Assembly: GCA_036873755.1 (NCBI GenBank)
Contig: JAVTVY010057124.1
Location: 124,001-188,000 of the forward strand
Source of the DNA: Hanleya hanleyi
Lineage: Eukaryota; Mollusca; Polyplacophora; Lepidopleurida; Hanleyidae
Reading direction: 5' to 3'
Length of the DNA stretch: 64,000 nt
Position numbers and translations under genes: made by a program. Of the stretch, positions 16,890 through 28,556 are shown piece after piece. The first letter of the stretch is position 1. Each line of letters begins with the position of its first letter. Under the pieces are notes generated by a model that made no database searches, was not told where the DNA came from, and saw only the letters and a program-made list of their open reading frames with translations.

Positions 16890-19800
16890 TTACGGAACGT
16901 AACGCCATAGATCTTGCACGCTACGTTCATATTTTGCTATCAGCATGCGATATGTATCACCAAATTTGAGAAACTTTGAGTAGAGGCGCTTGGTGGTATA
17001 GCCCTGTTTTATAAGTTTCTGCAACAATGTTTTGTGATGTTGATTAAAATCGTGACATTTAACACAGGATCTAGCAAATGCTACTAGGTCTTTGATATAT
17101 GTTGGCATTTGTGGGAAGTTGATGCTGGGTCGACATCGGGCGTTACAGACTAGTCTTTCGTGTTAATTCCGTCATTTACATCCGACGACGATACAGCTCA
17201 CCAATCTCCAATGTACGAGTTGTCACAGCGAAACAGCTCACCAATTACCAGTATACGAGTTGTCAGAGCATTTCCATCATAGCTCTCTAGATTTGTATCT
17301 AATACCGCTTATGCCGGTGCTAGGGGCCGTGTGGTCATATCATCCAAGTTGCCACATGAACAGGTACAATAAAGCGTACCTGAGATACAACACATATCAG
17401 GAATCGTTGATTCTTGGTATGTGCTTTAGAATAGGTTAACCGAAAGACTATGCTGTGAGGTCATGTGGCTCTGTCAGTATGTCGGCACCTCTTCCCACTT
17501 CCCTTATATGTGTTGTAATTTTTACCTGTATATGGCGAGATTCTGCTGGTGGACGTTTCGTCCCCGAGGCCCGCCCCCTGTACAGACCTTTTGGTCTTTG
17601 ATATATGTTGGCATTTGTGGGAAGTTGATGCTGGGTCGACATCGGGCCTTACAGACTAGTCTTTTGTGTTAATGCCGTCATTTACATCCGACGACGATAC
17701 AGCTCACCAATCTCCAATGTACGAGTTGTCACAGCGAAACAGCTCACCAATTACCAGTATACGAGTTGTCAGAGCATTTCCATCATAGCTCTCTAGATTT
17801 GTATCTAATACCGCTTATGCCGGTGCTAGGGGCCGTGTGGTCATATCATCCAAGTTGCCACATGAACAGGTACAATAAAAGCGTACCTGAGATACAACAC
17901 ATATCACGAATCGTTAGATTCTTGGTATGTGCTTTAGAATAGGTTAACCAGAAGACTATTCTGTGAAGTCATGTGACGCAGTCAGTATGTCGGCACCTCT
18001 TCCCACTTCCCTTATATGTGTTGTAATGTATACGCCATATGCAGGTCCCACTGGAATATTACTGTCCAGAAAGGGATAGTTTACGATGTCGTAATTGTAA
18101 TCATCTCTTTTGTCATACTGTCGGCGAGAGAGAAGGCCTGCTTCGTTTTTATAGAGATATAGGTCTAAATATGATGTGCTTGTAGGGTTATCTGTAGTTT
18201 CCTTCAAATTCAGTGAAGGTGGATATCTATCCTTCACTGCGTCATTTATATAGCGATTATCCACAGCGAGAACATCGTCTATGTAGCGTTTGGTGAATGA
18301 GAAGGAACGGGCTTTGAATGGATCGGTTTTTGAAAGCACCTGCATATAGTCATATTCATGGAGAGCAGATATAGGTCTGCCAACAGGGGCGCACAATTAG
18401 TACCCATTGGAATACCTATATGCTGCTGATATATTGTGCTGCCAAATTTCACATAGATATTATTAATGAGAAATTCAAGCAACTCAAAAAGGGAGCTTCT
18501 TGAAATTGGGGCATACCAGGAACTGGCATAAGGCATTCCAAACAGAGTGGCATGGTGCGTCGTGTTGGAACTCTTAGGAACTCCATGCCATACAGTTTGG
18601 AACTCGGCAAACAAAGGATGACTAGGCCATACCATGCAGCAGCATGGGGGTAATGGCCTGTGCCATTCCAACTGGAACTCTAATCCATCCAGATCAGAAC
18701 ACCAAACTGAGCATGGTGTATCCTATTTGAATAACCGGCATATGCCATCCCTAGCAGGGAACTCAGTTCCTAATTTCAAGAAGCTCCTTAAACAAAGAAA
18801 CATCCCATGAATGATATCTCTTGTATGTAGTAGAGCTAAAGAGTGCTTTATGGCATACGACATTAATATATCTACGATCAGTTTTCTTGAACACAGATAC
18901 TATTAATGAACTTATACGGTCAATAAGGTCCTGATGAGGGATTGTAGAATAGAGAGTCGAAAAATCCCATGTGGATACATGTCTATACGGTATGTGACCT
19001 TTAGCATCAAGTTCTTCCGTAAGACATTTTGAGTTTTTCTATATCCACATACATTTAACGCCAGAGTTTTTAGAAATAGTGACGCAATACCTTTCCCAAA
19101 AAGTTTTTACCTCCTGAAGGGCCCTCGTCAACAGGGTTGAAAGAAGCTTGGAGGTGCAGCTTCTAGAACCGGCTATGAATCTAGCTTTGTATGGTGACAT
19201 GCATTTTGGGGGTCCAGTATACTTTTGGTATATCATTATGTTTGGTTGGAATACAAATACCTCTTTCGTTGAGAAACGTTTTGTGATTGTTAAATAAATC
19301 TTCCAGAGTAAATGCAGTTTGAGAGTAAGTAGACGTATTTGATGACGATATGTTTACACTCAATTCTTCAACCAGCACCTGGTAATAGTAATATTTACAT
19401 ATGAATATTATATTATTTGGAGCTTTGTCTGCTGGGACTATGACGAATTTACTCTGGAGATTTGCTAGAACTTCTTGCGAATTGGGGCTTCTCAGTACTT
19501 GTTTTGCTTGGGGAAGAGTACTCTGTCAGTATGGCGGATTGTTTCAACGACCTTGCCCTTGGTGAGGTCCAGCCAATCAGCGAATACTGTAGGTTCAACT
19601 TTTTCTCGCTCAGACCAATCAATAACTCACTGTTCCAAAGCAGACAGGACTATCTCCTGGTCGGCCTTCAGATTTATATTTCTCGGCTCTCTATATTTAG
19701 GTCCCTTCATCAGGAGTAATCTTAGGTCCTTATCACTCACCAGATCAAGATCACCAGTCACAACATGTTTGCATGGTGTATAGATAAAGTTTGACGATTC

Positions 19801-20072
19801 ACAATCACAACCATAGCCCCCCGACGTGTATAAGTTCCAGTCAAACTCCTTGACAGCATTAGAGTAATTGAATATTTTGGTGGCTATAGATTTAGTATAC
19901 TTATATGAAATGCAAGGAGGTTCTGTGAACTTAAAATAGTTTGGTACGGTGTTGCGTACAGCTATAATGCTATGAAGAAAGAGGTAAAAGACGTTTCCAA
20001 GTTTCAACGACATGCGGTCTATGATGTTCGCATCTGGCACATCTGATCGGAAAAACTTCCACCGTGCCAAGA
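16890..20072 (-). pseudogene. Penelope-like element reverse transcriptase, broken
   Basis: Read from 20072 down. The N-terminal part (19627-20072) has PCKHVVTGDLDLVSDKDL and KGPKYREPRNIN. After a frame change come FVIVPADKAPNN (near 19440) and VYWTPKMH (near 19200), a finger-palm block KARFIAGSRSC (about 19170), RT motif IGIPMGTNCAPLLADLY (about 18395) and the catalytic FTKRYIDDVLA (near 18280), then SYLDLYLY, YDKRDDYNYDIVNYP and GPAYGVYI. The thumb (FARSCVKCHDFNQ ... LIKQGYTTKRLYSKFLKF) resumes only at 17090-16900. At least three frame changes are present. A GIY-YIG endonuclease was not found. Assignment to Penelope-like elements rests on the motif order and is firmer for RT than for superfamily. 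Confidence 0.72.
17087..18027. repeat. Two direct repeats of about 434 bp, 73 bp apart, splitting the RT
   Basis: 17087-17519 and 17593-18027 are nearly identical. They separate the RT palm end (VYI) from the thumb, and each copy carries a short piece of the flanking RT coding sequence (ITTHIREVGRG at one end, YIKD at the other). Possibilities are a tandem duplication with slippage, or a miniature element with terminal direct repeats. The ends are not clearly TG...CA. Confidence 0.82.
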
Positions 20073-20474
20073 TGTGTTAAGGAAGAGGTCAAGAGAGTAA
20101 ACTACCAGGCGTTCATAAACCGAAACTGTCTCAAGCAGGATGAGTCGCCACCTTCACCAGATGAGCATGGATGGAAGGTTGGGAGTGGCGGCTTGGTTAT
20201 TGATTGGATGGACGTACAACCAGCACCCTCTGCTGTCCTATCAATGCTAAACTGTGGCTGCAAAACTGACTGTTTGTCTAAGAGATGTTCATATTTCAAG
20301 AACAGCTTCAAGTGTACAGGACTATGCCGATGCAGACTGAACTGTAAGAACAGATTATCACAGTCGGGTGATGTGGAAGTGGTAGACACTACAGAGGAAA
20401 CCGATAACGATGACCCCGTATCAGAAGATCAGGATACAGATGACTCCGATTCACAAACAGATGAGGAATACTGA
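20064..20474 (+). pseudogene. C-terminal fragment of a CXC/tesmin-like cysteine-rich protein
   Basis: An open frame (GTG at 20064, no ATG) reads PRCVKEEVKRVNYQAFINR, then HGWKVGSGGL and WMDVQPAPSAVLSMLNCGCK, followed by a Cys cluster CGCKTDCLSKRCSYFKN and CTGLCRCRLNC, ending in an acidic Asp/Glu-rich tail and TGA at 20472. The PAPxAVLxxLxCxCxxxC pattern is typical of a repetitive invertebrate family with a tesmin/TSO1-like CXC end. The left edge coincides with the outer end of the Penelope-like element, so the N-terminal part was cut off there or lies in a lost exon. Possibly still an exon; I favour a fragment. Confidence 0.6.
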
Positions 20475-20850
20475 TACTTTCACAGATTCATTGAGACTGC
20501 ATGGCCGTTGTTTACTGTACTGTCTTCTAGTATTTCAAATGCTTAGATAGACTAACTTTGGACGCTGTGTTTTCTGGGTATAACAATAAGAATTGATATC
20601 AAGTTTAGGACGTCTTTGCCAATATATTAGTAGTAATTGTTTCGCCATTTCTGTATTGCCGTCATGTTCATTTTAGAATCAGAGAAGTGTACATTTCTGC
20701 AAAAACACATCTTACTCGATTGCTACTTACTGTTATTTTTCTTTCGAAATTTTAAAATTTGTTATCTTTTTTAATGATTTAAAGACCTTTATTATTTATA
20801 TAACAGTGAAATCCTTATATTTTCTTCACTCCTAAAAGTGATATTTTCAT
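20475..20850. other. Unassigned AT-rich stretch
   Basis: No ORF or repeat recognised. Confidence 0.6.
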
Positions 20851-20851
20851 T

Positions 20852-20902
20852 GCAGTTAGATAACACTTTTGCAGTTAGATAACACTTTTGTTATCTAACT
20901 GC
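20852..20902. repeat. Tandem 19-bp unit ending in a 14-bp hairpin
   Basis: GCAGTTAGATAACACTTTT occurs twice in a row (20852, 20871); the second copy pairs with TGTTATCTAACTGC (20889-20902) across a 4-nt loop. Confidence 0.9.
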
Positions 20903-22044
20903 TGAGTACATGTGAACTCTGACCGGACAGTGACGTTGCCGGAACTACTTCTTTCACTACGGTACTTTCATTCCGAGAATGCTTGCCAACAATTCATAAC
21001 CCTTCAAAACTTCGTCATGGAATGAATATATATACAGATCATTTCATATAAAATTCAATATATCTTTTATTTAAGTGTTAGCTAACATATCCACGCAGCG
21101 CTGGTACGATCTATAAAATACTTTGAGTGATCGGCCTCAATCGTCGGTCGATCTGTCTCAATATTTGGGCGAAGTTTTTTCCAATGGTCTTGGACGATTT
21201 GGCCTTGAACGATATGACCTGATATCGTGATGTCAGGTCTATTTTTAGACTTTCGCAGTAAGTGAACTTTTAGGCTCCTTCGACATAAAACAACAGTTGT
21301 TACGTCAACCAAGAATGCACAATTAATACTGGTATGAGTAGAAATAAAGTTACTAACCACCTTGGGTCCTTATAGACTTTCGCAAAGATGATGCAGAAAA
21401 GCGTGAAACCCGCAAACTGCGATGGGCTGGCTTTCTGCATGTTCAGTAGGAAAACGCTTCAGTTACGTTCGAGCCCAAAGATATACAAACAAGCTAAAAG
21501 GGGATAGCTCTAAAGTTGATTTCTCATATGCTGCATAGCGGTTTCCACATACAGTTACCCAGACGGAGAGCTTGAAGTTGCAGTTTGTCGTGTTTATCCG
21601 ACCATGCGTGTTCGGCACAGTCGCGAGTCGAGTCAGCAGTGTTGTGTTTCTGTTGCCCGTTCTTCCGGTTTCACTTCAGGCAATTCAACTGAACCGAGAT
21701 GTAGACAACTATCAACAGGCCCACGTGTCACTGTCCTTCGTGAGAACTTGCCTTCCTTTCACTGTCGGGTAAACTGAAAGTCTGTAAACTCTTCTAAATT
21801 CAAGAAGATTTTTTCTTCTCGCTTCGATCGCGATCTTTCGACTCAACCGCTTGATTGACAGTTGCACGTGACTTCAGACGGGACTCTTCCATTCCCATTG
21901 GCTAATGTCTTTGTATTTCTCCGCGGCATAAACAAAATAAAATCCGACCTAATTTGTGTTAGAAAATTACTTCAAAAGACAGCCCACGGTGTCTAATATT
22001 ACAAAATTGATAAGAAAAATAATGTTCTATAAATAATAAATAGA
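20903..22044. other. Unassigned noncoding stretch
   Basis: No supported gene. Short ORFs on both strands lack recognisable motifs. A CACGTG E-box lies near 21722. Confidence 0.6.
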
Positions 22045-22193
22045 ATATTGCACTGTTGAGTTTGAATAGCATAAATATTTGTTCTCGTGAAAGGTGGAAG
22101 GATAACCCACTCGACGCTTCGCGTCTCGTGGGTTATCCTTCCACCTTTCACTCGAACAAATATTCATGCTATTCAAACTCAACAGTGCAATAT
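22045..22193. mobile_element. 149-bp palindromic MITE-like element
   Basis: The two halves are inverted copies (ATATTGCACTGTTGAG ... CTCAACAGTGCAATAT) meeting at GACGC-TTC-GCGTC. The inner AACCCACTCG/CGTGGGTT segment is nearly symmetrical too. It would form an almost complete hairpin. Confidence 0.9.
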
Positions 22194-22324
22194 CCTCTAT
22201 ATATTTAGTTAAAGACATTGAATATAGGCCTCTGAATGCTATGAGACATAAGTGTATCAATTAATTCCATTTCATGTAGGTATTGTCAAGAATAAGGACC
22301 ATAATTGATATTTTTTTTTATTTA

Positions 22325-22497
22325 TTGGAAGCCATCTTGAATTTAGATATCACCGAAGTAAAATGAGATGGGCACACCAGTGGAATATCACTCTTCATAA
22401 TGCAAGGGCACGAAAAATCATGTTAAAATTAGTTTGTACGATGGGGACAATGTGACCCTAGAAACAAGCATGCTACGGGAAATAGACCTCCGCTTAT
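22325..22497 (-). repeat. Right arm of the diverged inverted repeat
   Basis: Inverted relative of 16247-16415; CGGAGGTCTATTTCC is readable on the minus strand from 22492 down. Confidence 0.7.
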
Positions 22498-22756
22498 AAG
22501 GACGGCAACCCACTCGATCCCAACAATTAAAGGGGGATTGCAAAACTGACTGAAAAACACACAGTGACTGTGACTGACAAAACTGAAGTCGTTATAATGC
22601 AACTACGCGACTAATGGCGGCGCACATGAACGTATCTTTGTCTACAATTTTCGTCATGTTTTCAACGATCTGGTTTGTGGAATCTTCGGATCCTGCCCGT
22701 AAAATGTCTGTAAGTTATTCTGCGTAAGAACAGTACTATTGATAATTAACTTGGAC

Positions 22757-25581
22757 ATGGCTAAGAAGAATTCAGGAGAAGTGGAGCCCGCACGTGGTGA
22801 CCTATTTCTTGAACACAAGGAAAATAGCAGCAGCAACAGCAACAACGTCCTTGCTAGACTCTCGGACAGTGATTCTTCAAATTATGTTGTTGATTCTCAA
22901 GTCACAAAGAAGTTAAACACCGCTACTAGGAACCGTCAAACTCGGAATTACATGCTAAATCATTCTAAGGCCATGCATAAGAAAATGCAAATGGCCACTA
23001 ACGTAAAAACTGGCCTGGATGATATGGTGTGGAAAAATCCCAACACAGCTGGGGAGCCTCAATGTACCACAGTAGTACTCGACAGTGTCGAATTGGAACT
23101 ATACCGTGCTGCAATTTATGTTAAATATTGGCAGCAAGGGGAAATGAATGATAACATCAAGGCTAACTGGGTAGAAGTGAGCGACATGGATGATAGCGCG
23201 ACTGTAGAAGATATCATTGATATCTCCTGCAGAATTGCCCCGGGGAGTGAAAGGTTTAAAGGCCTGGGAAAACTGCATGTCTTCCGGACAAGCAACACTC
23301 TAATGTTTCAAGGCAAGGGGGCGAAACAATGGTTTGACACTCAAGGTCGCGAACTCCAGCAAATCGTTCAGTCTCTTCGGGTAGACCGTGATGAGCTACG
23401 AACGATTATTACTTCCATGAACTATTCTAGTGAAGCTGATTAGGCAAGTGAATTGTCTTCAGACTCTAGAGCTGTGCCAGTGATCAATTCATGTGTAATT
23501 CCAGCAACTGTGCTACCTGCTTGTTCAGTCCCTCAGACATCGGGTGAGGTAGTCCCTGCATATGAAATCAGTGCAAAAGGAGCTTCACAACCCATGGCTG
23601 TACCTTCGAAAGAAATCCACGCGCCTGATGATGTCTCAAACAGTCCTAGCAGACCTAGAGTTCGTCTGTCAATTTCAGCTAACACAAAACTCAAAGTGAC
23701 TGGTAAAAAGAAAGCCTCAGTGACCTCTCCTAAGAGTCGCATTTCAACCCGTACGAATCATCCTACTGGTAGTCCAGATCCGTCTGCTGTCCTGGCATTA
23801 CATGTAGTAGAGACCCGTCTCTTCCAAGTCGAGACATATGTAAACAACACCAAACAAGAGCTCTCAGACCTAAATGAGCTTTTTCAGGACAATGTGGTTA
23901 ATGTGGCTAAAAAGTTACAAAATCTCTGTTCTGAACTTCGAGATGGAAAACAACAGCTACACAACCAGTTGAAACAACAGAGTGAGGATTTGACACTGGT
24001 CATGACATTGAAGTACTGAGAGCGGAAAACAATCAGTTGAAAGCTCAGTACACCACTTTGAAAGATCGCTGTGGGAAACTAGAGAAACAGTGCAAACTTC
24101 TAGAAGATTCTCTGCATCACGCCCAGACAAATCACTTAGCGGCACCTGCTTCTACTTCTGCTTAAAAACTTACCACATCCTGTGGAATCCAAACGCAGGC
24201 GGAGTTCAACTTGGTGGCCCATTCGGATGAGTTGAGCTCGAAGTTTGTATGCCCTACTAGTGAATCAGCTGCAGTTGTTAACATCTCAACAGATAACCGC
24301 TACAACTCATTACAAAGGTTGCTAGACATGGACCTTAGTATTACAGCCCCGCATGTACCATACAGTCAACCTAATGAAAACGTGAATGGCAACACAGCTT
24401 CTCCCATCCACCCTGTCCGCCCGGATATCGACGATGCAGCCTCTACTAGTCGGCCCGACAAGATGTTGAATCCGCCTGCTACTCCCCAGTCTGCAAAGGG
24501 TGCTGGCCTTCCTCGCTCTATTATGCATGTTGTATTGGGTAGCTCCATGGTCAAAGGACTAGACCGGAAAAAGATTGACAACACCGGCAATACGCACATT
24601 CGTACTTTACCGGGCGCCAAACTAAGAGATATGGTCAACTATGTTGCATCATTACCTGTTCATCGTGAGACTAAATCCGTTACACTCATGATTGGCTCCA
24701 ATAACTGTGGGCAAGGTTCGTTGATTGCAACAGTAAGTGACGAATGTGAGGAACTCATTGTCACTGCAAGTCAACAGTTTCCAGCTGCAAAGTTGACATT
24801 CTTAGAGGTGCTCCCTCGCCGAGGAAAACTAGGCCGAGAATATAACAAAAATATACAGGCATTCAACACTCAGTTGAAACTAACATGTGGCGTTCACCAG
24901 ATTGAATTCTTGGAGCACAGTCAATTCTTCACTTTCGTAGATGGTAGTACTAAGGACTACCTTTTTGCGGACCTAACCCATTTAAACGAAAAAGGTACTG
25001 GCCAGGTCCATAATCAAAATTATCAGGCCTACTCAGGGTGGTGGAACTAGAAGGCCTTCTGCACCGGCAAAGGATCTCAAAGCAAGGAATAGCCACACAG
25101 AGTCACCTGATCATGGTGCAACTAATTCTCAGAGTGACAAGTCCTCAAATCCAGGGAATGATTCACAAATACATGGTGTGAATAAAGCTCTAGACACACC
25201 ATGTCTGGCCGTTCCGGGTCCCACAGAATCTATGTCTGTGGCACCCCCAATTACATCACAGTGTCCTCCATCATCCCACGATCCAGAAGATCTATGTATT
25301 AAGCCCTCCCACGAATCTCAACCCCACAGTGCCCATCCATGACAGCACCTGCTGCTCAACCAGCGCCTATAACATCAAATACTTTCGCCCAGAATGGTCC
25401 GTGGTTCGCCTATCCCTCAACAGGAATGGTCGACCCATCTCCTCAGTTGATAAACAGAACTCCATCTCTGCCCTGGTCGTTTAGCCCTTATGGAACATTT
25501 AATCCCTCATTAATGTCCAACAATGCAGGGATGTGGCCATTCGCATGGAATCATATGAACCCAGTATCCTGGTGGAAATGA
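22757..25581 (+). pseudogene. LINE ORF1 protein (coiled coil plus SGNH esterase), decayed
   Basis: First ATG 22757. The N-terminal block ends with a conserved FRTSNTLMFQGKGAKQW. An in-frame TAG at 23441-23443 is followed directly by more of the same frame. A coiled-coil region (about 23800-24110) shifts frame near 24000 (one base lost) and continues as LRAENNQLKAQ; TAA at 24163-24165 is a second stop. The next section, to 25050, is an SGNH hydrolase: LGSSMVKG (Gly-Ser-Ser nucleophile block), GSNNC (Asn block) and ADLTHLNEKG (Asp-x-x-His block). A Pro/Trp-rich tail reads to 25581. The esterase blocks are intact. The role of the esterase in retrotransposition is not known with certainty. Confidence 0.78.
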
Positions 25582-26053
25582 TCGATGAGCTAATTGTTCA
25601 AACTGTGTGCTAATTAAATTGTGAATGTCTTTTCTCTCTAATATAGTGCTGCCATACATTGTCCAGTGGTTGTGATGCTTTATGCCTCACATTTGAAATC
25701 GTTCATTTGCATCTAGTCCAATTGCCCTCTAGTCAAAGGAATCCTTTGCCTATAGTACGCTACGTGTACCTAGCAATTTCCATTGTGCCATTCAATTTCC
25801 ATTGTGCCATTCAATTTTGTTGATTGTCAGATTTTATATTGATATTGCTTTGCATATTTAGATAGATTAAGGTTATAGATTTTCCCACTGTTTACAAATT
25901 ACTTGTATTTTCTTTTTTAACTTTGATTTGTAGTAGGTGCCGTACCCCGAAGCACACTTAATTGTCTTGCATATATTTTGTTAGTTTAGATCAGCGTTAC
26001 AGTTTTGACTACTGTTTATTGTATCTTTGCTCACATTTTACCGTTCTTTTAAC
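25582..26053. other. Intergenic spacer of the LINE
   Basis: AT-rich, no ORF; one short direct repeat (CAATTTCCATTGTGCCATT, about 25776 and 25793). Confidence 0.7.
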
Positions 26054-27148
26054 ATGTGTAATTCTCAACAATTTAGACTCTCTAGTTGGAACATTCAGGG
26101 ACTACAGTCAAAATGTACATCTTTAAATGCAAAATGTGACACCGTCAGTATGTTTGACGACAGTGACTTTGTAGCCTTAGTTGAAACATGGGTAACTACT
26201 GACGAGGTGGAAAATGAAACCTACCTAAATGCTTTTCCTGGCTACATTACGAAGTGTATGGCACGTAATGGTAATTATGCAAGGTCAGACAGGGGAGGAA
26301 CTGCTTTTATTTATAAGTTTAAATATGTTGATGCAGTCACTATAATTGATAATTATGATGGTGATATTATCTGGATCAAGTTGTCGGCAAATGCTCTTAA
26401 ATTAAAAAACGATCCGTTTGTCGGCGTTGTATACATACCACCGGATAAATCAGATATATGGCACATGAAACCATACAATCCTTTTGATATCTTAGAACAC
26501 GATATCTCTAGATATCAGTCAAGGGGGGATGTTATCTTGGTTGGAGATTTTAATGCCAGGACAGGCCAATTGTCTGACCTGATACTTTCTGATAATCACT
26601 CAGCACAATGCCCCTTACCCAATCTCAGTACATATAACTGTGCAAATGTATCAATCCCTTCCCAAAGAAATAATCAAGATAGGGTTGTTAACACTTTTGG
26701 CAGGGATCTTATTCAACTTTGCAAAAATTCAGGTATCAGTATTCTTAATGGACGTTCTGTTGGGGGGGATGCCTTTGGCAAGTTAACTTGTTACACTTAT
26801 GATGGCTCTAGTGTGGTAGATGTCTTGACTAATGTCAATAGGTATGCAGATGTTTGCTTTCTGAAAGTTAAGCCTTTGTCATACCTTTCTGACCACTGTT
26901 TAGTTTGTATGAATATTCATCTTGTTACTGCATCCTGCTACGTTTGTCCAACTAAGCTAGTTAATACCCCTAACCCTCCAGTAGGTGGTATGAAGACGTC
27001 AAAAAATTACAATTACAAATTTGTCTGGAATGACACCTCCACTAGTCTATTTGTGAACACAGTTCACCACGATGAGACTAACATGTGTCTGAGCAACAAA
27101 TTTCTCATGCAGTCATATAGTAATTCTCACTCAGATATTGACCAGCCA
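26054..27148 (+). pseudogene. LINE ORF2, endonuclease domain only
   Basis: Nicks target DNA to prime reverse transcription. Apurinic/EEP endonuclease motifs: SWNIQGLQ, LVETWVT, VVYIPPDKS, LVGDFNARTG, NGRSVGGDAFG, GSSVVD and SDHCLV, i.e. all catalytic blocks in order. First ATG is 26054; the frame stays open to a TAA at 27161-27163, but the last residues are encoded by the terminus of the adjoining element. The following RT domain is absent, so the protein is truncated. Confidence 0.88.
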
Positions 27149-27159
27149 CCCTTACAAAC

Positions 27160-27740
27160 ATAAACGTGGGGATTGCGTAGGGAAAGTGTGGGGTTTTGGT
27201 GGGCGCGTGGGGTTCGTGTGGGGCGAAGCGTGGTTTGGAACTTTCCTCGTGGGGATAACGTAGGGTTTGTGTGGGGCAGCTGCCCACGGTTATGCAAATT
27301 TAGCATAAATATGGGGATTATGTAGGGCTGATGTGGGGATTATGACGGGTGAATGGGCGAGAATTCAAAGTTCGCGTGGGGATGATGTAGGGCATACCTT
27401 TATCTGCTATATATTCAAAGTCTAACGTGGGGTTGGTGTAGGGAAAATGAACTTCGGATTTAATCGACTGAGTTGTTTGTAGGGATTAGGTGGGGTGGAC
27501 TTTTTCCAGCGCTCGTAGACAAAGTCCAATGTAGGGAATGTGCCGGGCTGTACTGAAAGTTTAAGTCCGGCGTGGGGATGATGTAGGGCAAAATGCTCGC
27601 CGTTTTCATAGCTTAAGATGAACGTGGGGATTTTGTTGGGCAAGCATTCTTTCATGCATAGCCTAAGACGATAGTGGGGTTGAAGTGGGGCGATATTTTA
27701 TTTGCACATATAGTGTGAGATAAATGTGGGGATCATGCAG
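27160..27740 (+). repeat. Left subterminal GTGGGG repeats
   Basis: About fifteen diverged units of the form GTGGGGATNATGTAGGGC spaced 30-70 bp. The same pattern appears as its complement at the right end (35276-35500). Confidence 0.85.
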
Positions 27741-28380
27741 GCAGACTGTGAACTCTGTTTTCTTAAAAGAATATACAAAAACATTTATATTTTTTTCATG
27801 ATCCTATAATACTCGAAATGAAAACTATTTATTTAGATTTGTATTTTTTTGATGCATTTTCAATCAAAGTTATTAAAACGTTTTGTGCCGGTGTATCGCG
27901 AAAAATTCCCGTCGAATCGACACCATGCATCTTTCACGGTAAACCTCTCGTCGTGAGGTGAAAGAAATGTGTAGCAAAAGATATATTTTTGAAACGGGTA
28001 TCTGTACAGGTTTAAAAATAACTAAACAGAATCAAATATCGAAGAGATACAGGCAGAGTTATCAAGTGTTGGTTACCATCTCCGGCGTATCCCCCTCATA
28101 TTTTCGCGGAATATAGGCCGTGCCCATTGCCCTATAGGACTAGGTTTAAAGATTGCTAGAATATCAATTCACTGATCATATGTCATAAGAATATTTTTTA
28201 ATGTAATGCATGAATAGAAGTTCTGTGTCTAATGTATCGCATCCATAAATTTCCTCCGATATATAAGGCTAAATCACGACTATAAATGTGAGCCGTATTA
28301 GGCCATTGCCTATTAATTTGCATGTTAATCGAGTCGTCTCCCTTCATATCAAGACTTTCTACAAGCAAGTTTGCGCGCGC
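27741..28380. other. Unassigned stretch upstream of the SAP exon
   Basis: AT-rich; no ORF or repeat recognised. Confidence 0.6.
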
Positions 28381-28383
28381 AAC

Positions 28384-28392
28384 ACCGGAAGT
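28384..28392 (+). promoter_or_regulatory. ETS/GABP-type motif upstream of the SAP gene
   Basis: ACCGGAAGT, an exact ETS-family consensus, lies 64 bp upstream of the ATG at 28456 and follows a GCGCGCGC stretch. This arrangement is common at TATA-less metazoan promoters. Confidence 0.45.
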
Positions 28393-28455
28393 GGGGCCCG
28401 ATTGTAAACATTGGCAAGTTGAACTTGGTTGAGTTCTCTTCACCAAAACGTTAAG

Positions 28456-28556
28456 ATGGCGGAGAAATACGAAGAATGGACGCTGAAAGACCTAAAGGAT
28501 GATCTGAGGAAACGGAAAGCGAAACTATCGGGAAGGAAACATGAATTAGTCGAGCG
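28456..28556 (+). CDS. First exon of a SAP-domain gene
   Basis: ATG 28456 in good context (AAGATGGCGG). The 33 complete codons read TLKDLKDDLRKRKAKLSG and then RKHELVER, a match to the SAP DNA-binding helix-turn-helix (LKxxLxxRxxxxSGxKxxLVxR). The exon ends in a canonical donor, CG|GTAAGG, at 28556/28557, mid-codon. SAP domains bind AT-rich scaffold DNA and are frequent in nuclear proteins, including transposon-encoded ones. The exon itself is undamaged; the next one is not. Confidence 0.72.

Larger units (their letters stand above)
22500..27148 (+). mobile_element. CR1/L2-type LINE, 3' half missing
   Basis: Two ORFs in LINE order: ORF1 with a coiled coil and an SGNH esterase, then ORF2 beginning with an apurinic-type endonuclease. 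An esterase in ORF1 is characteristic of the CR1/L2 group. ORF2 stops after the endonuclease, where CCCTTACAAAC, the terminus of another element, begins at 27149. The reverse transcriptase was not found on the far side of that element. Loss of the 3' part is the reverse of the usual 5' truncation. Confidence 0.8.

Noticed and set aside
17100..18037. Retained intron in the Penelope-like RT
   Set aside because: The segment consists of two copies of the same unit and there is no AG acceptor in front of YIKDLVAF.
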